DNA of 64,000 nt from Psychrobacter arcticus 273-4 (lineage in GTDB: Bacteria > Pseudomonadota > Gammaproteobacteria > Pseudomonadales > Moraxellaceae): positions 2,356,001 through 2,420,000 of the forward strand of contig NC_007204.1 of NCBI RefSeq assembly GCF_000012305.1. Reading direction: 5' to 3'. The notes beneath the pieces were generated by a model. The model had not been told where the DNA came from and ran no database searches. It saw only the letters and a list, made by a program, of their open reading frames with translations. A program made the position numbers and the translations under genes. Shown piece after piece: positions 57,252 through 64,000 of this stretch (positions within the stretch are counted from its first letter, which is position 1; the number at the start of each line of letters is the position of its first letter).

Positions 57252-59120
57252 ATGAGTCAATTTACGATTAATATCATTTTTGTAGGTCTGTCCTTCGCTT
57301 TATACTTCGGTATTGCTTGGTGGGCACGTGCAGGTTCGACCAGTGAATTCTATGTTGCTGGCGGCGGTGTACATCCTGTTGTTAACGGTATGGCAACCGC
57401 GGCTGACTGGATGAGTGCAGCATCATTCATCTCGATGGCTGGTATTATCGCCACTGGCGGTTATGCTGCATCAACTTACTTAATGGGCTGGACCGGCGGT
57501 TACGTTCTACTCGCTATGCTCCTAGCGCCTTACCTACGTAAATTTGGTAAGTTCACGGTTCCTGATTTTATTGGTGACCGCTTTTATTCTAAAACCGCTG
57601 CTATGATTGCCGTTGTTTGTTTGATTATTGCATCAACCACTTATGTTATCGGTCAGATGACAGGTGCTGGTGTGGCATTCTCACGCTTCTTAGAAGTTGA
57701 CAGTACCACTGGTCTGATTATTGCGGCTGTTGTTGTATTCTTCTACGCCGTACTTGGTGGTATGAAAGGGATTACCTACACGCAGGTTGCGCAGTATGTG
57801 GTTCTTATGATTGCCTATACGATTCCTGCAGTGTTTATCTCACTTGAGTTGACGGGTAACCCAATTCCAGGTCTTGGTTTGTTCTCAAACCATGTTGAAT
57901 CAGGCATTCCTATCCTAACCAAGCTTGACCAAATCGTCGTCGACTTAGGCTTTACCGCTTATACCGCTGATGTGCCAAACAAGCTAAATATGGTGCTATT
58001 TACGTTATCACTGATGATTGGTACCGCGGGTCTACCTCACGTTATTATTCGCTTTTTCACGGTTCCTAAAGTTGCGGATGCCCGTTGGACAGCTGGTTGG
58101 ACGTTGGTATTTATCGCGCTACTATACTTCACTGCGCCAGCAGTAGGTGCAATGGCGCGTCTAAATCTAATCGATACTGTTTATCCACAAGGTGTTGACG
58201 CTCCTGCTATCGAATATGATCAACGTCCAGATTGGATGAAAACATGGGAAGAAACCGGTCTTATTAAATATAACGACCTAAATAACGACGGTCGCATCCA
58301 GTTATATAATGATAATGGACTTGGCGCAGCAGAGCTAGCATTGGCTGCAGCAACGACTGACGGCGGTGATGTTGCAGCAGCAACGACGACCGTTGAAAAA
58401 GCAAAAGCTGCGCATGCTTTAGGGCGTGATGGTGTGTTTGTTGATAGAGGTTGGGCAGGTAACGAGCTTGACGTCAACGCTGACATCTTAGTATTGGCTA
58501 ACCCAGAAATCGCACAGCTACCAGGTTGGGTTATTGGTCTTATCGCCGCAGGTGGTTTGGCAGCAGCCCTATCTACAGCAGCTGGTCTACTACTCGCAAT
58601 CTCATCAGCGATCAGTCATGACTTGATTAAGCGTAACCTTAATCCTAACATTTCTGATGCAGGCGAGCTAAAAGTCGCACGTATCACGATGGCTATTGCG
58701 CTTGTGATTGCTACCTACTTAGGTATTAATCCACCAGGATTTGCTGCACAGGTCGTTGCATTGGCCTTTGGTATTGCCGGTGCCTCACTGTTCCCTGCAT
58801 TGATGATGGGTATTTTCTCTAAACGTATTAACAACCTTGGCGCCATCGCTGGTATGCTCACAGGTTTGATTAGTATCTTAGTTTATATCTTCATCTTTAA
58901 AGGCTGGTTCTTCATCACAGGTACAGCAAGCTTCCCTGATACTGAAGAGTACTGGTTGTTTGGTATCTCACCATTATCATTTGGTGTGATTGGTGCATTG
59001 CTTAACTTTATCGTAGCATTCGCAGTTTCTTATGCGACTGCGCCACCACCAGCACATATCCAAGAATTGGTTGAAAGTGTACGTTCTCCACGTGGTGCTG
59101 GTGCTGCAATCGATCACTAA
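57252..59120 (+). CDS. Sodium:solute symporter, ActP-like (acetate/organic acid)
   Basis: A 622-residue membrane protein of the SSF family, VC_2705-like subgroup, which pairs with DUF4212. Helices are arranged as in ActP, with ATAADWMSAASFISMAG and GYVLLAMLLAPYLRKFGK near the N terminus. A large hydrophilic insert of about 100 residues lies at about 305-425 between helices, including DLNNDGRI (EF-hand-like) and an Ala-rich helix. The C-terminal tail is short. Substrate is likely acetate or another short carboxylate, but it is not proven. Terminator at 59168. Confidence 0.88.
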   Translation: MSQFTINIIFVGLSFALYFGIAWWARAGSTSEFYVAGGGVHPVVNGMATAADWMSAASFISMAGIIATGGYAASTYLMGWTGGYVLLAMLLAPYLRKFGKFTVPDFIGDRFYSKTAAMIAVVCLIIASTTYVIGQMTGAGVAFSRFLEVDSTTGLIIAAVVVFFYAVLGGMKGITYTQVAQYVVLMIAYTIPAVFISLELTGNPIPGLGLFSNHVESGIPILTKLDQIVVDLGFTAYTADVPNKLNMVLFTLSLMIGTAGLPHVIIRFFTVPKVADARWTAGWTLVFIALLYFTAPAVGAMARLNLIDTVYPQGVDAPAIEYDQRPDWMKTWEETGLIKYNDLNNDGRIQLYNDNGLGAAELALAAATTDGGDVAAATTTVEKAKAAHALGRDGVFVDRGWAGNELDVNADILVLANPEIAQLPGWVIGLIAAGGLAAALSTAAGLLLAISSAISHDLIKRNLNPNISDAGELKVARITMAIALVIATYLGINPPGFAAQVVALAFGIAGASLFPALMMGIFSKRINNLGAIAGMLTGLISILVYIFIFKGWFFITGTASFPDTEEYWLFGISPLSFGVIGALLNFIVAFAVSYATAPPPAHIQELVESVRSPRGAGAAIDH

Positions 59121-59166
59121 GCCACCAAGTAAAGTGCAAATGACGTATGCTTTTTTACGATGATAT

Positions 59167-59207
59167 ATCACTCACAGGCAGCAACTGCTTGTGAGTGATT
59201 TTTTTAT
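59167..59207 (+). terminator. Intrinsic terminator after the symporter operon
   Basis: Stem ATCACTCACAGGCAG/CTGCTTGTGAGTGAT (one mismatch), then seven T, 47 bases after the stop. Confidence 0.9.
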
Positions 59208-59400
59208 CTCAATCTGATGATAGAGTATTTTTAAACACCCTTTGTAAAATCATGATGGTTTTATTCACCCTTCTTCAGAGTAAGAATAATGAGAAAGGTG
59301 AGTATAAACACCATAATAAATGTGTTTAAGAGAATTAAAAACATCGGTTTATTTTTAATAATTGGTATGAAATGCGCTGATTGCGTTAAGGAAAAGTCTT

Positions 59401-59946
59401 ATGCTTTTTGAGTTTATCGCTACCATAGCGGCTGGATTTGGTTTAGCTGGGATAGCATTGGTCATAACTCACCTCAGCAAACTCGCAGGTAAGAAAGCGC
59501 CAAAATGGCTTATTCCCTTGTTTGGTGCTATCGGTATTTTTGGCTTTCAAATAAGCCAAGAATATAGCTGGTTCGATCAACAGGTTACACAGCTTCCTAA
59601 AGGTCTTTATGTCGTTAAGAAAGTTGAAGAAGGTACGTGGTTTCGTCCTTGGTCATACGTTAAACCACAGACTTTACGATTTATAGCAGCTGATAGCGGA
59701 CACGCTCGTGCTAACGCCGATAACCCAGATGTTTATTTGGTCAATTTATATTTGTTTGAAAGACGTAGAAGTGTGCAGCAAGTACCGCAAGTTATTGACT
59801 GTGCTGCCCCTGCCCGTGCAGATTATGTGCTACAAGAAAAAGGCAGTAAGCTTAGCATCGATGAGCATGTGAAAAAGACCACCAAATGGCGATCTTTAGA
59901 AAAAAATGACCCACTATATATCAATGTTTGTATCAATAAAAAATAA
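59401..59946 (+). CDS. Membrane-anchored protein of unknown function
   Basis: A 181-residue protein with two N-terminal hydrophobic segments (about 3-25 and 36-50) joined by a basic loop (LAGKKAPKW), followed by a globular soluble part. The latter has the segment SWFDQQVTQLPKGLYVVKK and a pair of Cys (C138 and near-terminal C177). I do not recognise the family. The single gene starts with ATG behind AAGGAAA. It seems intact. Confidence 0.7.
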   Translation: MLFEFIATIAAGFGLAGIALVITHLSKLAGKKAPKWLIPLFGAIGIFGFQISQEYSWFDQQVTQLPKGLYVVKKVEEGTWFRPWSYVKPQTLRFIAADSGHARANADNPDVYLVNLYLFERRRSVQQVPQVIDCAAPARADYVLQEKGSKLSIDEHVKKTTKWRSLEKNDPLYINVCINKK

Positions 59947-60036
59947 CTCAGTCATTGAGCCCTCTACACAATAATTTATGAATCACTCTATATCTTATTG
60001 AACAGGCTTTCTTAATATATTTGCCTAAAAATAAAG

Positions 60037-60276
60037 TTAATGACGATTACTTACTTTTATATAGGCGTGCTTTGAGTTAGCCCCCAATAATAAGCCGGCG
60101 CATAGACCACCAAAATGCGCTGCAAATGAGATACCCTGCTGTGGTATCAAGCCTTGCTAGATCGTCAACCAATAACCCGTACCCATGATGATACAAGCAA
60201 GCAAATAGCCCCAACGCCTAGCAAATACTTGTTTGATGCGTACGATTACAAGTGTCGTCAATTGCTGCCACTTCAT
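60037..60276 (-). pseudogene. Rhomboid protease remnant with internal stop
   Basis: From an ATG at 60276 (site AAGGA nearby) the frame runs 79 codons with an in-frame TAG at codon 40 (60157-60159). The second half reads GISFAAHFGGLCAGLLLG, the His-containing last helix of rhomboid intramembrane proteases. The catalytic Ser region is missing, so it is a rearranged, inactive fragment of a GlpG-like gene. Confidence 0.7.
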
Positions 60277-60293
60277 CTATTGTTATATCCTTT

Positions 60294-60909
60294 TTATTTT
60301 ATTAAACGCGTGTTAGTGACTGGTAGACGTTCTTGCATTTTTGACAGCTTGATCAATAACTCTGCATACGGACCTTTTTCTATCGATAAGTCTCGCATTT
60401 TGGCTTCGTGGTCGTGAAAAGCTTGCAGACCTTTCTGCTTATAAAGCAGCTCGCCTGAATCATCAAATAGCACTGCATCACCATCAAACGCAATATGCAA
60501 CTGCTTAGTATCCAGCTCGCAAGTATTGACTGGCGTTGCATCCAATATCACACAGGCACAGGCACAGATATCAGCATCAGCATCCTGCTGCGCATCTTCA
60601 AGATTGGTCGTCAAAAACAAATCTACATTAAAATCTTTGATATAAGGTGCAATAGGACTACCGAATATAAAGGCTGATCCTGAAATGGTTAACCCATGCT
60701 CACGAATCGCATTAAGTACTTGAATACCCGTATCAGGGCTACTCTTTGAAACAATAACCACTTCAACCAAAGGCGCATCGACACCGTTATCCTTATTATC
60801 ACAATCATGACAATAATTATTTCAATTCAATAATGCTTTAATCAACGGATAACCTGCGCCTATGGTCAACGGATCATTTTCATGCTCAGCCATATCATGC
60901 TCAGCCATA
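60294..60909 (-). pseudogene. 5'-nucleotidase (PF06189 type) pseudogene
   Basis: The frame resembles the cytosolic 5'-nucleotidase family PF06189: PLTIGAGYPLIKALLN, then PLVEVVIVSKSSPDTG, DFNVDLFLTTNLEDA and QLHIAFDGDAVLFDDSGELL. An in-frame TGA interrupts it at 60822-60824, the C-terminal third is missing after LPVTNTRLIK, and the 5' end breaks off exactly at repeat copy H (60910). So the gene is disrupted at both ends and inside. Intact members are about 300 residues. Confidence 0.75.
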
Positions 60910-60981
60910 TATAGTCGGTGAAAAGTAATATCGATACAACACGTACTACTGGTGTAGCGACTTTAAAGTATTTCAACTATA
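60910..60981 (+). mobile_element. 72-bp deletion form of the TATAGT element, copy H
   Basis: The left end (TATAGTCGGTGAAAAG to TACTACTGGTG) is joined directly to the right end (TAGCGACTTT to CAACTATA). The 66 bases lost are the whole inner palindrome, apart from one arm. It sits at the broken 5' end of the nucleotidase pseudogene. Confidence 0.88.
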
Positions 60982-61096
60982 TATAGATTTTTCTTGCTGG
61001 CTGCCGTCTAAGTTATAGAGGATAAAAAATCCATAGCAATAGCACCAAGCATTTTTAAATTGAATCTCCTATAACAACCTTAAAACATTAAATCAT

Positions 61097-61137
61097 AAAA
61101 AAAGCCATATTATCATCATGACAATATGGCTATAAAA
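61097..61137 (-). terminator. Terminator for the TRAP operon
   Basis: On the minus strand TAGCCATATTGTC/..AATATGGC with T run follows the dctM stop. Stem AGCCATATT/AATATGGCT with an 11-base loop. Confidence 0.75.
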
Positions 61138-61213
61138 TCAAACTGCTATTTTTATTTTCTGACTCAGACAAACCTAACGTAAATATTTTATCCATGATTT
61201 CTCTAAGCTGTCA

Positions 61214-62503
61214 CTAACTTAACAACACCAGTGATATCGCCGGGAACGCTACCAAAATGACCAGACGAACCAAATCTGAGACAATAAAGGGCATCACCCC
61301 CTTGAACATATCGGACAGCTTAATATGCGGCGCCATCGCCTTAATCACAAAGATATTCATCCCCATAGGCGGCGTAATGAGTCCAAGCTCTACCGTCAAT
61401 ACAGCAATGATACCGAACCAGATTGGATCAAACCCTAACGCTAGGATAATAGGAAACACCACCGGAATGGTAATCACCAGCATCGCTAAGGCATCCATGA
61501 ACAGGCCTAACAGAAAGTACATAATCAAAATGCAGATCAATACTATCATTGGGCTGACCGCCAGTGTACCAATCCAACTCGCTAACGTATAAGACATTCT
61601 AGAGACTGAGATAAAATAGCCCAAGGCTTCTGCACCCAGCAACATAAAGAAGACCACTGCTGATAATGCCAGTGTTTCTATAAGCGATTGCTTCAGCCCT
61701 TTCATGCGCATACCTTTGGCAAAGGCATAAGCCCATGATACAAATGCACCAACTGCAGCGCCTTCTGTTGGCGTAAATAACCCCAAGAAAATACCCGCAA
61801 TAATCACGATAAAGATAAAGCTAAAGGGAATAAGACCTGTCAAAGAGATTAACTTTTGTTTCCAAGAAGTAGGCTCCCCGCGTTGTGCTAAATGCGGCTT
61901 CCAACGCACCATGATCATCACAGTGATTGAATACATCACCATGCCAAGCATGCCCGGTAAGAAACCAGCGATAAACATATCACCGACTGACTGCTGGGTT
62001 AAGATGGCATAGACCAGTAGCGCAATACTGGGCGGAATCATGATCCCCAAAGTACCACCAGCGGCTAAAATACCGCAGGCAAAGCCTGGTTGATATCCAT
62101 ACTTCTCCATTTGTGGCAGCGCTACTTTAGTCATGGTAGAAGCAGTCGCCAATGACGACCCTGAAATGGATGCAAAGATACCAGATGAGCCGATACCGGC
62201 AATACCTAGACTGCCTCTTACGCCGCCAAAGATAGTTCGGGTGGCCTCAAATAACTTTCCTGCCATACCAGAATGAGAGGCGAAGACGCCCATAAGTATG
62301 AACAACGGAATGGCACTAAAATCATATTTCGCTAAGACATCGACCGGTAAGTCTTTTAGCATATGTAAAGCACCAATAGGCGCTGTCACGGCACCAAAGC
62401 CAACCAGACCCACACCTAACATGGCAAGTGCAACAGGAACACGCAGCATGACCATCGCAATCATACATAACAAACCAATGGCACCAATAATTTCTGGACT
62501 CAT
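61214..62503 (-). CDS. dctM: TRAP transporter large permease (DctM)
   Basis: The 429-residue DctM-type permease with about 12 membrane segments couples sodium and substrate transport. It shows the family blocks AMLGVGLVGF, FASISGSSLATASTM, TLGIMIPPSIALLVYA, GLFTPTEGAAVGAF and LTVELGLITPPMGMN. The start codon overlaps the dctQ stop by 4 bases (ATGA), giving translational coupling. Substrate is unknown: the cognate DctP is only partly in the window. Confidence 0.93.
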   Translation of the reverse strand: MSPEIIGAIGLLCMIAMVMLRVPVALAMLGVGLVGFGAVTAPIGALHMLKDLPVDVLAKYDFSAIPLFILMGVFASHSGMAGKLFEATRTIFGGVRGSLGIAGIGSSGIFASISGSSLATASTMTKVALPQMEKYGYQPGFACGILAAGGTLGIMIPPSIALLVYAILTQQSVGDMFIAGFLPGMLGMVMYSITVMIMVRWKPHLAQRGEPTSWKQKLISLTGLIPFSFIFIVIIAGIFLGLFTPTEGAAVGAFVSWAYAFAKGMRMKGLKQSLIETLALSAVVFFMLLGAEALGYFISVSRMSYTLASWIGTLAVSPMIVLICILIMYFLLGLFMDALAMLVITIPVVFPIILALGFDPIWFGIIAVLTVELGLITPPMGMNIFVIKAMAPHIKLSDMFKGVMPFIVSDLVRLVILVAFPAISLVLLS

Positions 62504-63027
62504 GCGCCTGTCTCCTCAGCGTCAAAGAACTCGCCTGTTTTAAAAATATTGATGGATTCGATCAATGACCGAATGGCAAGTAAAATACTTAAGAAGGCAC
62601 TGATAGCATAAATTGGCATCATAGATATTCGAAGGTCTTGAGTGACTTTGCCATACTCTATCGCATCAAAAGCGCTTTCATATAGACCCCAAGCAAATAC
62701 GATACCAATTATAAAGAACCCCATCATAAAGGTGCCCATCATGTAACCTTTAACGGCTTTCGACATCTTTTGAGTGAATACATCGACGATGATTTGTGAG
62801 CGCTCAACAAAAGCAGCAAAGGCACCAAGTAAAGCAAAGAGCATAAAGTAAGAGACAATCTCAACGCTACCTTTGACCGTAAATCCAAACTCACCACCGG
62901 TGAGCTTGAAGATATAGCGAGCAAGAACATCTAACATAGTGGTCAGCACAATGATGATAAGACTAATACCACCAAGAAACTGACATAACCTGGAGATAAG
63001 GGTGCTCAGTTTGACTAAAAATGCCAT
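62500..63027 (-). CDS. dctQ: TRAP transporter small permease (DctQ)
   Basis: A 175-residue DctQ protein with four transmembrane helices, including GGISLIIIVLTTMLDVLARY and the conserved WGLYES segment after the third. It joins DctM to form the transport unit. The start follows AGGAG and lies 20 bases after dctP. Confidence 0.92.
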   Translation of the reverse strand: MAFLVKLSTLISRLCQFLGGISLIIIVLTTMLDVLARYIFKLTGGEFGFTVKGSVEIVSYFMLFALLGAFAAFVERSQIIVDVFTQKMSKAVKGYMMGTFMMGFFIIGIVFAWGLYESAFDAIEYGKVTQDLRISMMPIYAISAFLSILLAIRSLIESINIFKTGEFFDAEETGA

Positions 63028-63047
63028 TTGGCAACTACTCCTTTAGG

Positions 63048-64000
63048 TTAGACTTTACAGGCGGCACTGGCGACTTTAGCTTTGGCATAAACACCATCTG
63101 CATCTAACCCTAAGGCACTGACATCAGCAAGATATTTGTTGGTTCCTTTTTCAAGAGGTCCTTTCCAGTCTGGATCGTTTAACGGATCAGGAATCTCGAC
63201 AATTTCATCACCTTTATCTTTAGCAGCTTGAATCGCCATTTGGTCATGTTTATCAAATACTTCACCAACCTTATTGGCAAGCGCCATACCTGAGTTTTTA
63301 TCCAGCACCTTTTTTAGATCATCAGGTAAGCTTTCATATTTCTCTTTATTCATAGTGACCATAAGCGCCGAACTATAAAAAGGAATACTGGTATGGTATT
63401 TGGTGATTTCATCAATTTTAAAGGCAGTTACAGCTTCCCAAGGAAAACTCAAACCATCAACGACCCCACGCTGTAAAGAGGTATACATGTCATTGGCAGG
63501 CAAACCTACTGGTGAAGCACCAGCACTTTCAATAATGTCACCGGCGACCGCAGAAGGACGGCGAATACGCATACCCTTCATATCTTCAGGCGTGCGAATT
63601 AATTTGTTAGTTGTATGCAGTGAGCCAGGTCCAGCGCCATACATAAACAACAAATGTGAATCTTCATATTCACTAGCTAAAGTGCCATCTTCATACAGAG
63701 TTTGGAGCATACAACCCATCTGAGTGGCTGAGTTTGATAAGCCTGGAAGCTCAGTAATCTGAGTTAAAGGAAAGCGACCATTAGTATAGCCGTGTGCTTG
63801 TGATCCAATATCTATCGTGCCTTTGGCAGCAGATTCATAAGTAACGTCTGCTTTAGCAAGACCAGCTGAAGGATATAGTTCTACTTTTAGTCGACCATTA
63901 GAGTCCGCTTCTATTTGCTTGGCCCAAGGTTCAAAGACCTCTGTGCTAATAGATGACGTTGCTGGCCAAAAATGAGAAAAGCGTAATGTTGTTGTTTCTT
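63048..64000 (-). CDS. dctP: TRAP transporter substrate-binding protein DctP (partial)
   Basis: The gene runs off the right edge of the window, so the start and signal peptide are missing; the visible frame is open from base 64000 down to the stop at 63048. It opens TTTLRFSHFWPATSS, then FEPWAKQIEADSNGRLKVEL and ending in helices up to AACKV. These are DctP (PF03480) blocks, including the conserved Arg in MRIRRPSA that usually binds the substrate carboxylate, and GLSFPWEAVTAFK. It would deliver a carboxylate-type substrate to DctQM; the identity is unknown. It is first of the three genes. Confidence 0.88.
   Translation of the reverse strand, partial: ETTTLRFSHFWPATSSISTEVFEPWAKQIEADSNGRLKVELYPSAGLAKADVTYESAAKGTIDIGSQAHGYTNGRFPLTQITELPGLSNSATQMGCMLQTLYEDGTLASEYEDSHLLFMYGAGPGSLHTTNKLIRTPEDMKGMRIRRPSAVAGDIIESAGASPVGLPANDMYTSLQRGVVDGLSFPWEAVTAFKIDEITKYHTSIPFYSSALMVTMNKEKYESLPDDLKKVLDKNSGMALANKVGEVFDKHDQMAIQAAKDKGDEIVEIPDPLNDPDWKGPLEKGTNKYLADVSALGLDADGVYAKAKVASAACKV

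Noticed and set aside
60154..60417. Plus-strand open frame of 87 codons
   Set aside because: It lies opposite the rhomboid and nucleotidase remnants, whose minus-strand translations match known families.

Overview
The window looks like chromosomal DNA of a moderately AT-rich gammaproteobacterium of the family Moraxellaceae, most likely Psychrobacter. This rests on the protein flavour, on gene pairings known from Acinetobacter and Psychrobacter (argS followed by a SPOR protein; a DUF2788 membrane protein; a lipoprotein gene next to yraN), and on a dispersed 138-bp repeat. I could run no search, so the genus is inference. I see no rRNA, tRNA, CRISPR array or prophage.

Layout. 1-5 kb: lipoprotein start (off the left edge), yraN, rsmI, a PfkB-type sugar/nucleoside kinase, nfuA and a carboxymuconolactone decarboxylase-like gene. 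5-8.5 kb: NAD salvage operon nadM-Nudix/nadV with an overlapping SGNH hydrolase. 8.6-14.4 kb: rpmE2, yceI, a small lipoprotein, an FAD-dependent oxidoreductase, a LOG-family gene and an M23 peptidase. 14.4-23.4 kb: the phosphate regulon, phoB-phoR and pstSCAB-phoU, with dtd and psd between them. Pho boxes lie upstream of both phoB and pstS. 23.4-28.7 kb: an HD-domain hydrolase, an isochorismatase-like hydrolase and fadBA for beta-oxidation. 29-33 kb: ispA, a yecE-like gene, an AT-rich gene for a permuted papain-fold (YiiX-like) protein, and sodB. 33.6-38.7 kb: rdgB, tig, clpP, clpX. 39-47.8 kb: a TsdA-like dihaem cytochrome c, an orphan PTS_EIIC_2 membrane protein, a SPOR protein, argS, a DUF2788 protein, cmoAB and msrA. 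48-55.4 kb: a DUF1499 remnant, an MltB-like transglycosylase, a small acidic protein, murI, a DUF1285 protein and ETF-QO. 55.4-61 kb: a decayed region with a truncated AGCS symporter, nested IS256- and IS5-like remnants, an intact two-subunit sodium:solute symporter operon, a rhomboid remnant and a broken 5'-nucleotidase. 61-64 kb: a TRAP transporter (dctM, dctQ, dctP), dctP running off the right edge.

The most striking signal is a family of short palindromic elements. Seven copies are each exactly 138 bp, one is a 72-bp internal-deletion form, and one is a solo end. Their ends read TATAGT...ACTATA and they carry a long inner inverted repeat. They resemble a Correia-type (TA-target) MITE. Several sit exactly at gene ends: one supplies the stop codon of the transglycosylase gene, one supplies the last codons of murI, one abuts the ribosome binding site of the DUF1285 gene, and the deleted form marks the broken 5' end of the nucleotidase pseudogene. 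Other notable items are three stacked hairpins between pstS and pstC, a PhoR without membrane segments, a triple 14-bp repeat in the fadB leader, and the YiiX-like gene.
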